The notes under the pieces: generated by a model | What the model was told of the DNA's origin: nothing | What the model saw: only the letters and a program-made list of their open reading frames with translations | Database searches by the model: none | Part shown: piece by piece, positions 1 through 8,752 of the stretch | How positions within the stretch are numbered: the first letter of the stretch is position 1 | How the letters are laid out: each line of letters starts with the position of its first letter | Made by a program: the position numbers and the translations under genes | Assembly: GCF_023168405.1 (NCBI RefSeq) | Contig: NZ_AP025285.1 | Coordinates: 1,362,001 to 1,426,000 of the forward strand | Source of the DNA: Leptogranulimonas caecicola | GTDB taxonomy: Bacteria > Actinomycetota > Coriobacteriia > Coriobacteriales > Atopobiaceae | Direction: 5' to 3' | DNA length: 64,000 nt

Positions 1-36
1 GCCGGCAATCTTTGCGACATCTTTGATGGTGGCCAT
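1..36 (-). CDS. LacI-family transcriptional regulator, N-terminal fragment
   Basis: Only the first 12 codons are inside the window. They read MATIKDVAKIAG, the standard opening of the LacI/GalR helix-turn-helix. The ATG lies at 34-36 on the minus strand, preceded by a G-rich ribosome site. The protein would be a ligand-responsive DNA-binding repressor, but the ligand domain lies outside, so its effector cannot be told. Confidence 0.75.
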   Translation of the reverse strand, partial: MATIKDVAKIAG

Positions 37-110
37 AAGGCTGCCCCCTACTCTAGGCAACTCCTTGTGTAATCGTGTACATAATACCTGAACACAGGAG
101 GAACTCCCTA

Positions 111-146
111 GAAAAAGCGCCTCGCAGGCAAGCCTACGAGGCGCTC
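111..146 (-). terminator. Rho-independent terminator of valS
   Basis: A GC-rich inverted repeat with arms of about 13 bases (AGCGCCTCGTAGG pairing with CCTGCGAGGCGCT) is followed on the minus strand by TTTTTC. It sits about 20 bases after the valS stop codon. Confidence 0.85.
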
Positions 147-168
147 GGCAGTCTGACGGAGCGCATTG

Positions 169-2928
169 CTACTCGGAGAGATCCTCAAGCTGTGCGGCAA
201 GGCGACTTAACGTGGCCTCCAGCTCAGCCTTGCGAGTCTGCTTGGCCTCGATGATCTCTGGGGCGGCCTTGGCGATGAAGCCGGGGTTGGACAGGGTCTT
301 CTCGATACCCGCCAGCTCGCCAGTAGCCTTCTTGATCTCCTTCTCCAGGCGTTTGCCCTCGGCGCCAAAGTCGATAAGCCCTTCGAGTTGCACATAGGCC
401 TCGAAGTCTGGGTCTACCAGAGAGACCGAGGAACCAGGCTTTTCCACATGCTCGCCTACGGTGAGCGAAGTGACGAAGCCAACTTTGGAGATGAAGTCGC
501 GCTGAGCTTCCAGACGAGCGGACTCTTGAGGGGCCGCCTTTACCACCACATCCACCGCCTCGCGAGGAGACAGACGATAACGGGCGCGGATGGAGCGCAG
601 GCCAGAGATGAGACGCTTGGCGATGTCGAAATCTGCCTCTGCCTCGTCATTCATGAACTCAGCCACCAGCGAAGGATCGGGCCAGAGGCTCATCATCAAG
701 AATCGGCCCTCATGGGCTGGCTTGAGGGAGGGCTTGTCGGCAGCCTCATAGAGGTCCAAGCCAGAGGCGGGCAGGGCATCCCAAATAGTCTCGGTCACAA
801 AAGGCATGCCGGGGTGCAGCAGGCGCAGCGAGACGTCCAGGGTGTAGACCAGATTGCGCTGGGCGGCCAGGCGCACCTGGGAATCGTCGGAGTTGAGACG
901 GCCTTTGCACAGCTCCACGTACCAGTCGCAGAAGTCGTTCCAGAAGAAGGCTTGCAGGTCGCGGGCATAGTCGCCAAAGCGATACTCGTCTAGCGCACGG
1001 GTGGTAGAGTCCACGATCTTGGCCAGGCGAGAGAGCATCCAGGCATCCTCGGCGGTGGCAGCGGTGGGTTGGCCAGGCTCGTAGCCCTCAAGGTTCATGA
1101 GCACAAAGCGGCTGGCGTTCCAGATCTTGGTCACAAAGCCGCGGGCCTGCTCGGTGCGAGGGCTGCCGGCAAACTCGCCGGTCTTCTTGTCGAACTCGGC
1201 GTCAAAGCGCACGTCCTGGTTGTTGGTGATGAGGGTGAGCAGGTTGTGGCGCATGGCGTCTGCGCCATATTTGGCCATGAGATCCATGGGATCCACGCCG
1301 TTGCCCTTGGACTTGGACATGCGGCTGCCGTCTTTGGCCAGGATTGTGGCGTAGATGACCACGTCCTCGAAGGGGATCTGATCGGTGAAGTAGAGCGAGC
1401 TCATCACCATGCGGGCCACCCAAAGCGCAATGATGTCGCGGGCGGTGACCAGGGCCTTGGTGGGATAATGGCCCTCCATCTCCTCAGGATGCTGCGGCCA
1501 GCCCTGGGTGGCGAAGGGGAACAGCTGCGAGGAGAACCAGGTGTCCAGCACGCTGGGGTCCTGAACCACATGATGGCTGCCGCACTTAGGACATACCTCG
1601 ACATCGTCCATGGAGGCGTCTTCCCAGCCACAGTCCTGGCAGGTGAACACCGGGATCCGATGACCCCACCACAGCTGGCGGGAGATGCACCAGTCTTTGA
1701 CGTTGTCCATCCAGGTGAGGTAGGTCTGCTCCCAACGGGTGGGATGGAAGGTGATGGCACCGGAGGTCACGGCATCTGTAGCCGGACCCTTGAGCTTGTC
1801 CACCGCCACAAACCACTGCTCAGAGAGCCAAGGCTCCAACGTGGTGTCGCAGCGATAGCAGTGCATGACCGAATGCTCGTGGTCTTCCACATGATCCAGC
1901 AGGTCGTGGTCTTCGAACCACGCCAGGATGGCGGTGCGGGCCTCATCGCGGTCCATGCCGGAGAAATCGCCGTAGCCGTCCACCACGCGAGCATGCTCAT
2001 CAAAGATGTTGATCTTCTCCAAGCCATGAGCCTCGCCCATGGCAAAGTCGTTGGGGTCATGGGCGGGGGTGACCTTCACAAAGCCGGTGCCAAAGCCGGC
2101 GTCCACATGCCAATCGGAGAAGATGGGAATCTCACGGCCCACGATGGGCAGCACCACAGTGGCGCCCACGAACTTGGAGGACTCAGGGTCGTCCTGAGAC
2201 ACGGCAATGCCGGTGTCGCCCAGCATGGTCTCAGGACGGGTGGTGGCCACCACGATGTAATCCTTGCCGTCTACCGGCTCTTTGAGGGGGTAGCGCAGGT
2301 ACCAGAGGTGGCCCTTCTCGGTCTTGTACTCAGCCTCGTCGTCAGAGATCGCCGTGGTGCAGGAAGGGCACCAGTTCACGATGCGCTTGCCGCGATAGAC
2401 GAGCCCCGCATGGTACCAGTCGCAAAAGACCTTGCGCACCGCATAGGAAAACTCAGGGCTCATGGTGAACTGCTCGTCCGAGAAGTCTGCCGAACAGCCC
2501 ATGCGCTTGATCTGTTTGATGATGGTGCCGCCGTAGTCGCGGGTCCAGTCCCAGCAGGCATCGATGAACTTCTCGCGGCCCAGCTCCAGCCGAGAAATGC
2601 CTTCGCTCTTGAGCTTTTTGTCCACCTTGGTCTGGGTAGAGATGCCGGAGTGGTCCAAGCCCACGATCCACCGGGTAGAGACGCCCTTCATGCGGTTGTA
2701 GCGGATGAAGGCGTCCTGAATGGTGTCGTCCATGGCATGGCCCATGTGCAGCACGCCGGTCACATTGGGGGGCGGAATCACTACGGTGCAGTCGCCCACA
2801 CCCTTGTTGCGCTGGTAGCATCCACCGTTGATCCAGGCTTCCACGAGCTGCGGCTCGACAGTTTGCGGGTCATAGTTTTTGGGCAGGTCACACACAGCTG
2901 TACCCTTTCGCAAAGTGGCGTTCTCCAT
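169..2928 (-). CDS. valS: Valyl-tRNA synthetase
   Basis: Class I aminoacyl-tRNA synthetase that charges tRNA-Val in the cytoplasm, 919 residues, the usual length. Visible features: HMGH (HIGH box) after PPPNVTG, an editing (CP1) domain with TTRPETMLGDT, several CxxC pairs that may bind zinc (WCPSC, CYRC, CQDC, CPKC), the KMSKS-type loop RMSKSKGNG, and the C-terminal coiled-coil arm typical of ValRS. An upstream-extended reading frame exists, but the ATG at 2928 has an AAAGGA site 6 bases before it and begins where ValRS normally begins. The preceding minus-strand gene ends about 146 bases upstream, and a terminator follows. Confidence 0.97.
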   Translation of the reverse strand: MENATLRKGTAVCDLPKNYDPQTVEPQLVEAWINGGCYQRNKGVGDCTVVIPPPNVTGVLHMGHAMDDTIQDAFIRYNRMKGVSTRWIVGLDHSGISTQTKVDKKLKSEGISRLELGREKFIDACWDWTRDYGGTIIKQIKRMGCSADFSDEQFTMSPEFSYAVRKVFCDWYHAGLVYRGKRIVNWCPSCTTAISDDEAEYKTEKGHLWYLRYPLKEPVDGKDYIVVATTRPETMLGDTGIAVSQDDPESSKFVGATVVLPIVGREIPIFSDWHVDAGFGTGFVKVTPAHDPNDFAMGEAHGLEKINIFDEHARVVDGYGDFSGMDRDEARTAILAWFEDHDLLDHVEDHEHSVMHCYRCDTTLEPWLSEQWFVAVDKLKGPATDAVTSGAITFHPTRWEQTYLTWMDNVKDWCISRQLWWGHRIPVFTCQDCGWEDASMDDVEVCPKCGSHHVVQDPSVLDTWFSSQLFPFATQGWPQHPEEMEGHYPTKALVTARDIIALWVARMVMSSLYFTDQIPFEDVVIYATILAKDGSRMSKSKGNGVDPMDLMAKYGADAMRHNLLTLITNNQDVRFDAEFDKKTGEFAGSPRTEQARGFVTKIWNASRFVLMNLEGYEPGQPTAATAEDAWMLSRLAKIVDSTTRALDEYRFGDYARDLQAFFWNDFCDWYVELCKGRLNSDDSQVRLAAQRNLVYTLDVSLRLLHPGMPFVTETIWDALPASGLDLYEAADKPSLKPAHEGRFLMMSLWPDPSLVAEFMNDEAEADFDIAKRLISGLRSIRARYRLSPREAVDVVVKAAPQESARLEAQRDFISKVGFVTSLTVGEHVEKPGSSVSLVDPDFEAYVQLEGLIDFGAEGKRLEKEIKKATGELAGIEKTLSNPGFIAKAAPEIIEAKQTRKAELEATLSRLAAQLEDLSE

Positions 2929-3074
2929 AGCCGTCCTTTGAGCCTGCGACTCTGAGAACAGCGTGCCTATTGTAGCCCTTGGCAGGCTCGCTCGCCTATT
3001 TCTTGCCGAGAAGCCCCACCCTAAAACATGTTGCACGCACCGGGTGACTCAGGGCCTGCCTTAGAACAGTAACG

Positions 3075-3731
3075 CTAGTAGATGTCGTCCTCATCGGCAG
3101 TGGCGGCCTCGATCATCTGAGAGAAGGCCACAGGGTCTGAGGTCTCCTGTTGGGTGAAGACGCCCTGGTGGCGCTCGTCGTTGCGCACGTCCTCGATGGC
3201 GTCGACGAGGTCGTCGGCCTCAGGGCCGTCTGGGTGCTCGGCAGAGAGCATAACTGCCAGCTCCTCATCATCCATCTCGCTCTCATCGGCAAAACCCAGG
3301 TCGCAGAGGCGCTTGGAGGTCACCTCTTCATCTTCATAGGTGGTCTGGGAGAGCATGGCTTCGCCCCCTGCGATGGCAGCCTTGCACCTCTCGTGGGTGA
3401 GCTGGTCCTCGTCAGCATCGTATTCATAGATGTCAAAGGCAATAACGGCCTTCTGGGCCTCCAGCTGCTCCATAAGCTCGCCGGCCTGAGCCACCGAGAG
3501 CGAGCCGCAGAGGCAGGTGGCCACCTCGTCGTCAAAGCTGTCAGGAGTAGAGCCGCTTATGGTGTAGACTACTTGGCCGTCCTCAGGATCTTGGCCATAG
3601 ACCGAAGTGATGCCCCACTCCAGCTTGTCCTCGTCATAGCTGTCAAGGGCAGCCTGCCAGATGGGCTTGAACTCCAGGTTGTCTGCCAGATCCTCAGAAA
3701 TGCTCATCGTGCCGTAAAACACCGTTGCCAT
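3075..3731 (-). CDS. Acidic protein of unknown function
   Basis: A 218-residue, strongly acidic protein with long Asp/Glu-rich stretches and no signal peptide or membrane segment. I do not recognise the family. The ATG at 3731 has a good GAGGAG site. It lies upstream of valS on the same strand with no clear terminator between, so the two may be cotranscribed. The N-terminal part looks like a folded alpha/beta domain; the C-terminal part (about residues 120-218) looks acidic and helical. Function cannot be inferred from the neighbours. Confidence 0.7.
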   Translation of the reverse strand: MATVFYGTMSISEDLADNLEFKPIWQAALDSYDEDKLEWGITSVYGQDPEDGQVVYTISGSTPDSFDDEVATCLCGSLSVAQAGELMEQLEAQKAVIAFDIYEYDADEDQLTHERCKAAIAGGEAMLSQTTYEDEEVTSKRLCDLGFADESEMDDEELAVMLSAEHPDGPEADDLVDAIEDVRNDERHQGVFTQQETSDPVAFSQMIEAATADEDDIY

Positions 3732-4096
3732 AGCTGCTCCTCAAAACCTTGACTGAAGCCTTGCGGCCCCAGCGACCATCGCTTTTGGGTGCCAGGAGCA
3801 AAAGTCCCTTGCACCATGCCATATCTGCGCTACTAGATACCCACTCACAAGGCCGCCATTGCCCCTGCGCGAGGCCTCCACTATTTGCCTGCGCTTCTCA
3901 TCGCCCGTCTCAACGCCTTGGGCGCGCCGCTGGCCGGATTATTTGGCCGGTGGACCTGCGCGTTTTCCACTGGTTGCCCAATAGAGCCATTATCTCTATC
4001 TTTTGCCATCTTTCTGGCTAGTCTTAAGGCTTAGAATGCCCCCGCTGTGGGATACTCTTACCAACGCTCTACACCCATCTAAAGAAAGGGGGTGGC
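3732..4096. other. Intergenic region between divergent genes
   Basis: 365 bases without a convincing gene. A plus-strand frame (3749-4021) has no ribosome site and no recognisable protein. The region must hold the promoters of the two divergent unknown genes; I see only weak promoter-like boxes near 4000-4035. Confidence 0.4.
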
Positions 4097-4651
4097 ATGA
4101 GCAAAGGCGACGTTTTGGGATTTGATGCCAGTCGAGCTCCCAAAAAAAGTAGCACACTGCGCGATTTTGGCGCTACCAGCGCAGGCATTCAAGCAGTTTT
4201 TGATGCCTGTGACAACCACGATTATTACAACCTCATAGAGGCGCTTGAGCCCTTCTCCCCCTCTGCAGACACGCTGTTGGAGATATCGCTCGCCTTTCGC
4301 ATGAACAATGACAAGCTTCTGCGCACGGCGGTCAACCAAGCTTTGTTCGAGGACGCCCCCAAAAACAAGGGGTCGCGCCTGCGCCGTGAGACGGAAGACA
4401 GCGTCATGCTTCAAGAGGTGCTGCCTACCTGCTTGGTCTACATGCTAGATAAGATGCGCGAGAAAGACTACGCCCCGGTCATCGATACCATCCAGCTGCT
4501 GCTGGACGAGTATGGCAATCCCCGCCAGCGCCGTCGCGCCAACACCGTACGCGATGCCGGAGCTCGCGCCCAGGCAGACCGCGAGATCTCAGAGATCCTC
4601 TCTTCTCAATCTGCCGAGAAGAAACCATCCCCTCAAGGTCCGCCCGCCTAA
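4097..4651 (+). CDS. Conserved-looking cytoplasmic protein of unknown function
   Basis: 184 residues, ATG preceded by AAAGGGGGTGGC. The protein is helical with a basic C-terminus and no membrane segment; I do not recognise a family. A perfect terminator follows at 4677. One TGCCGAGAA word falls inside the last codons, encoding Ala-Glu-Lys. It stands alone between a divergent gene and a convergent tRNA, so it is probably monocistronic. Confidence 0.65.
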   Translation: MSKGDVLGFDASRAPKKSSTLRDFGATSAGIQAVFDACDNHDYYNLIEALEPFSPSADTLLEISLAFRMNNDKLLRTAVNQALFEDAPKNKGSRLRRETEDSVMLQEVLPTCLVYMLDKMREKDYAPVIDTIQLLLDEYGNPRQRRRANTVRDAGARAQADREISEILSSQSAEKKPSPQGPPA

Positions 4652-4676
4652 GGCTCGAGGCATTCGCGCTCATGCA

Positions 4677-4714
4677 AAAGGCAGGTCACCGCATCTTAGG
4701 TGACCTGCCTTTAT
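4677..4714 (+). terminator. Rho-independent terminator
   Basis: The arms AAAGGCAGGTCACC and GGTGACCTGCCTTT form a perfect stem with an 8-base loop, followed by ATT. It can serve the plus-strand gene ending at 4651 and, being symmetrical, the minus-strand tRNA-Arg as well. Confidence 0.85.
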
Positions 4715-4721
4715 TGGTATC

Positions 4722-4797
4722 TGGTGCGCCCGGACAGGATCGAACTGTCAACACTCGGTTTAGAAGACCGATGCTCTATCCATTGAGCTACGGGCGC
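4722..4797 (-). tRNA. tRNA-Arg (anticodon TCT)
   Basis: A complete cloverleaf reads on the minus strand: acceptor GCGCCCG/CGGGCGC, D arm GCTC..GAGC, anticodon arm with loop CTTCTAA, T arm with GTTCGATCC, and an encoded CCA end. The anticodon TCT reads AGA/AGG arginine codons, which are rare in a GC-rich genome. Confidence 0.95.
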
Positions 4798-5007
4798 CTA
4801 TCTGGGAGGCTTTTGACTCTTGGACCGCTTGTCCTGCCGAGAAACGCCTGCCTGGCCGCAGGATAGGCTCTAGATCCTCGTAGGTCCTGCAGCACACTTA
4901 CTTTAGGTCATTTTGACCTGGCCGCCTATCAAGAAATTGCAATTCTTGGCGCCAGGCCACAGACTCGAAGGTGCACGGTGGCTCTGCTCGATGAAGGGCA
5001 GCCTGCG

Positions 5008-6027
5008 CTAAAGGTCTAGCAACAGCTCGGCGATTTGGACGGCGTTGGTGGCGGCTCCCTTGCGGATCTGGTCGCCGCAGCACCAGAAGGTGAGGCCGTG
5101 GGTGCCGGGAGCAGCAGAGAGGTCCTCGCGGATGCGGCCCACATAGACCAGGTCTTGGTCGGTGGTCTCAAGCGGCATGGGGTATTGCTGGGTTCCTGGA
5201 TCGTCCACCACCTTGACTCCAGGGGCTGCTGCGAGAATCTCGCAAGCCTCTGCCGGGGTGAGCGGACGCTCCAGCTCCACCGTGATGGACTCGGAGTGAG
5301 AGCGGGCTACCGGCACGCGCACGCAGGTGCAGTTCACGCGCAGATTGGGATCGTGCATGATCTTGCGGCCCTCGTTTTGCATCTTCATCTCTTCAGAGGT
5401 ATAGCCTGCTCCGTCAAAGCCGCCGATCTGGGGGATCAGGTTGTAGGCCAGCTGATAGGCGAAGGCGCGAGGCTTGGGCATGGGCATGCCCTCCACAATG
5501 GCTTGATTCTCTGTTTGAAGCTCTTCCATGCCGGGAAGGCCGGCGCCAGAGGCCGCCTGATAGGTAGAACAGATGATGCGCGTCACGCCAGCAGCTGCAG
5601 CCAACGGAGCAACGCACACCAAACCGATGATGGTGGCACAGTTGGGGTTGGCGATGATGCCCTGGTTGAGGGCCACGTCTTGAGGGTTGATCTCGGGGAT
5701 CACCAGCGGCACGTCAGGGCCTAGGCGAAAGGCGCTGGAATTGTCCACCACGCAGGCGCCTGCGGCCACCGCGTGAGGCAGAAGGGCCTCGGCCACAGGA
5801 TTGTCTGCAGCGCCCAATACGATGTCTGCCCCTGCAAAGGAGTCGGGTGTGGCCTCCTCCACTCGCACCAGCCGCCCGTTCCAGGCGATGATGGCGCCTG
5901 CCGAGCGCGCGCTGGCCAAAAGGCGCAGCTCGCCTACGGGAAAGTCGCGCTCTTCCAAGCACTGCATCATCTGCTGGCCCACGGCGCCGGTGGCGCCCAG
6001 AATGGTCACGTTTTTTTGATCTGCCAC
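5008..6027 (-). CDS. asd: Aspartate-semialdehyde dehydrogenase
   Basis: Reduces aspartyl phosphate to aspartate semialdehyde with NADPH, the branch point to lysine, threonine and methionine. 339 residues. Visible are the N-terminal dinucleotide motif GATGAVG, the active-site cysteine in NPNCATI and the later substrate-binding region. The start is GTG at 6027 with AAGGGGG 6 bases before it. It is the last gene of the minus-strand run hom, lysC, asd, about 81 bases after lysC, so the three steps are probably one operon. Confidence 0.97.
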   Translation of the reverse strand: MADQKNVTILGATGAVGQQMMQCLEERDFPVGELRLLASARSAGAIIAWNGRLVRVEEATPDSFAGADIVLGAADNPVAEALLPHAVAAGACVVDNSSAFRLGPDVPLVIPEINPQDVALNQGIIANPNCATIIGLVCVAPLAAAAGVTRIICSTYQAASGAGLPGMEELQTENQAIVEGMPMPKPRAFAYQLAYNLIPQIGGFDGAGYTSEEMKMQNEGRKIMHDPNLRVNCTCVRVPVARSHSESITVELERPLTPAEACEILAAAPGVKVVDDPGTQQYPMPLETTDQDLVYVGRIREDLSAAPGTHGLTFWCCGDQIRKGAATNAVQIAELLLDL

Positions 6028-6108
6028 GAGATCCCCCTTAAAGATCTTGGGTTTCTACCTACGATGGGCGGGTTTCTCGGCAGCCAAAAGGCCGCCAAAA
6101 GGCCGCCG

Positions 6109-7419
6109 CTACTCGATGAAGGCGTCGTAGACTGCCTGGACGGTGCGCTCGAAATCCTCGTTGTTCACACCGATGATGATGTTGATCTCTTGGGAGCTCT
6201 GGGTGATCATGCGCACGTTGATGCCTTCGTTGCCAAGCACGCCCAAAAGCTTGCCCGAGGAACCGGGCCTGGAGCTCATGGACCGGCCAACCACGCTCAC
6301 CAGAGCCAAGGTGTCGATGACCTTGACGGTGTCCGGCTTTACTTCGCGCTGAATGTCGGCCACGATAGAATAGATGGAGTCCTTCACGTCACGTCCGTTC
6401 ACCACTACCGAGAAGGAATCGATCCCCGTGGGCACATGCTCGATGGAGACGTGGTAGCGCTCAAAGATGGAGAGCACCTGGCGCATGAAGCCCACCGCGT
6501 CGCTCATGTGGGTCTTGGCGATGTAGACCGAGAGAAAATCCTTGCGACCGGCGATGCCGGTGATCACCGGATCGTCAGGGGTGGCCTCCACGCGTTCGCG
6601 GATGATGGTGCCACCCTCCTCGGGCGCGTTGGTGTTCAGGATGGCGATGGGAATGTTGGCCTCGCGCACCGGGAAGATAGCCTCCTCATGGAGCACGTTG
6701 GCGCCCATGTAGGAGAGCTCGCGCATCTCGTCGAAGGTTATGGACTCGATGGTGCGGGGCCTGTCCACGATGCGGGGGTCGGCAGAGAGGAAGCCCGAGA
6801 CGTCCGTCCAGTTCTCATAAAGATCTGCCGAGAGGGCGTTGGCCAAGATGGAGCCGGTGATGTCTCCGCCGCCGCGATCCAACAGCTTGATCTCGCCGTC
6901 GGTGGTGGCGCCGTAGAAGCCCGGCATCACAAAGTGGCCCACCCGCACCACCAGCTCATGGACACGGTCAGCGGTGCGCTCCAGATCCAGCGACCCGTCG
7001 TGGTGAAAGACGATGGCGTCGGCGGCATCCACAAAGGGAAGCCCCAGGTACTCGGCCATGAGGTGGGCGGTGAACCACTCGCCGCGGCTCACAATGTATT
7101 CCGGGGAGTCAGAGGCCAGGCCCGCCCTGAAGTCGGCGAACTTCTGGGCCACCGGCCAGCTGAGTCCCAGATCCTCCTTGATATCGACGAAGCGCTGCTC
7201 GATGTCGTCCAGAAGCGCCGTGCAGTCGACGTTGTACTCTCGGTGGGCGTTCACCAGATAGAGCAGGTCGGTGACCTTGTTGTCGCCAGAAAAGCGCTTG
7301 CCTGCCGCGGAGACCACCACAAAGCGGCGGGCGTCGTCTGCGGCGATGATGGACTTGACTTTGCGAAACTGCTCGGCCGAGGCAACCGAGGAGCCGCCAA
7401 ACTTTGTGATCTTGAGCAT
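6109..7419 (-). CDS. lysC: Aspartate kinase
   Basis: Phosphorylates aspartate, the first committed step of the aspartate family. 436 residues. The N-terminal kinase motif KFGGSSVA starts at residue 4, the catalytic region includes DRGGGDITG, and the C-terminal quarter carries two ACT-like regulatory domains (for example near SSRPGSSGKL and INVRMITQSSQ), so lysine and/or threonine feedback is likely. The start chosen is the ATG at 7419 with GAGGGAG before it; the longer upstream frame lacks a site. It lies 89 bases downstream of hom. Confidence 0.97.
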   Translation of the reverse strand: MLKITKFGGSSVASAEQFRKVKSIIAADDARRFVVVSAAGKRFSGDNKVTDLLYLVNAHREYNVDCTALLDDIEQRFVDIKEDLGLSWPVAQKFADFRAGLASDSPEYIVSRGEWFTAHLMAEYLGLPFVDAADAIVFHHDGSLDLERTADRVHELVVRVGHFVMPGFYGATTDGEIKLLDRGGGDITGSILANALSADLYENWTDVSGFLSADPRIVDRPRTIESITFDEMRELSYMGANVLHEEAIFPVREANIPIAILNTNAPEEGGTIIRERVEATPDDPVITGIAGRKDFLSVYIAKTHMSDAVGFMRQVLSIFERYHVSIEHVPTGIDSFSVVVNGRDVKDSIYSIVADIQREVKPDTVKVIDTLALVSVVGRSMSSRPGSSGKLLGVLGNEGINVRMITQSSQEINIIIGVNNEDFERTVQAVYDAFIE

Positions 7420-7508
7420 GGGGTCTCCCTCATGTAGGTGGCGCGATGAGACAAGGACGGGGGCGCAGGGCATGCAAGCTGCCGAGAAACACGTACCCTC
7501 AAGGGCCG

Positions 7509-8648
7509 TTAGTCTTGGGTGGCGAGCGCAGCCATGAAAGTGGTCGGGTCTTGGGACAGAAGCTTCTGGCAAAGCCCTGCGGCCGCTACGGCTGTGAGGC
7601 CATCCAACAGGACCAGGCCGCTCTCTTGGACTTGAGCGCCCTCGGGAAGAAGGTCTTGTGCCTGGGTGCGCACCAGGTAGCTGGAGGTGAGCAGCTCAGG
7701 CTTCCAGGCCAAGCGCTCCTCGCGGGGATAGACGGGCTTTTGGCCCGCGGCGCAGTCCAGAAGGTCCTGAACGATGGCGTCGCCGGTGGGCAGGGCTCCT
7801 GCGCCCTGGCCAAAGAACTTGAGGGGGCCCACGAAGTTTCCTACCAGCGTGGCCAGGTTGAAGTTGTCAGGCACGTTGGCCTCCAGAGAGGCAGCAGGCA
7901 CCAGCACGGGCTCCACCGCCGCCGCATAGCCTTGGCCGTCCTGGGTGGCACGAGCCATAAGGCGCACGCCATAGCCCATGGCGCCGAAGGCCTCTAGATC
8001 CTCTTTGGCAAGGTTGCGGATGCCCATAACGGGAATATCGCGGCGGCAAAGGGTGTTGAAAGCCAGGGTGGTGCTGATGATGCACTTGTTGACCACGTCG
8101 ATGCCGTCGATGTCCGCGGAGGGATCGGCCTCTGCATAGCCCAGCGCCTGAGCCTCTTTGAGCACCTCGTCAAAGGAGGCGCCCAGGGTGGCCATGCGAT
8201 AGATGATGTAGTTGGAAGTGCCGTTCAGAATGCCGGAGATCTGGGTGATGGTATCGGTGCGGCGGGCCTTCTCGATAGCGGCGATCCAAGGAATGCCGCC
8301 GCCCGAGCTGGCCTCTACAAAGAAGCCCACCCCTGCTTTGGAAGCCGCCTGGCTGAACTCCGGCAGATAGGCGGCCACCACGGCCTTGTTGGCGGTGACT
8401 ACCGACTTGCCTGCGTTCAGGCACCGCATAATGAAGCTGTGAGCGGGCTCAAGGCCGCCCATGGCCTCCACCACGCAGTCGATGGTGGGGTCTTCCACGA
8501 TGTCTTTGATGTCGTAGGTTACGCGAGGGTCCTCATAGGTATTGGGTAGCGTAAGGATTTTGACGACCTCCAATGAGGGCACGGCGCTGTCTACGATCTC
8601 GATGACGCCGCCACCAACGGTGCCTGCGCCGAGAAGGGCGATCCTCAT
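7509..8648 (-). CDS. hom: Homoserine dehydrogenase
   Basis: Reduces aspartate semialdehyde to homoserine. 379 residues. The Rossmann motif GAGTVGGGV is at the N-terminus, followed by TANKAVVA and the catalytic region with GILNGTSNYI. The C-terminus is short and lacks a clear full ACT domain, so allosteric control may differ from the usual long form. The ATG at 8648 matches the family start although its ribosome site is weak. It is the first gene of hom-lysC-asd and diverges from thrC, with 104 bases between start codons. Confidence 0.95.
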   Translation of the reverse strand: MRIALLGAGTVGGGVIEIVDSAVPSLEVVKILTLPNTYEDPRVTYDIKDIVEDPTIDCVVEAMGGLEPAHSFIMRCLNAGKSVVTANKAVVAAYLPEFSQAASKAGVGFFVEASSGGGIPWIAAIEKARRTDTITQISGILNGTSNYIIYRMATLGASFDEVLKEAQALGYAEADPSADIDGIDVVNKCIISTTLAFNTLCRRDIPVMGIRNLAKEDLEAFGAMGYGVRLMARATQDGQGYAAAVEPVLVPAASLEANVPDNFNLATLVGNFVGPLKFFGQGAGALPTGDAIVQDLLDCAAGQKPVYPREERLAWKPELLTSSYLVRTQAQDLLPEGAQVQESGLVLLDGLTAVAAAGLCQKLLSQDPTTFMAALATQD

Positions 8649-8752
8649 GTTTGTTAATCCAATCTTTCCGTTGGCCGCGCGTCTTATAGCCGGCCGCGTC
8701 CTTAGGTACCATGGGAGAGACGCATCCAACGAACCCTAAGGGAGTCGTCTCG

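Noticed and set aside
1069-2955. Long plus-strand frame of 628 codons opposite valS
   Set aside because: It is the shadow of a GC-rich gene; no ribosome site and no recognisable protein, while the minus strand encodes a clear ValRS.
5773-7437. Plus-strand frame of 554 codons opposite asd and lysC
   Set aside because: Spans two real genes in antisense and shows His/Gly/Val bias typical of shadows; no motif.
5900-8750. Lysine riboswitch or threonine leader peptide near the hom-lysC-asd/thr genes
   Set aside because: The 104-base divergent spacer and the 81-89-base gaps are too short for a lysine riboswitch and no Thr/Ile-rich leader was found.
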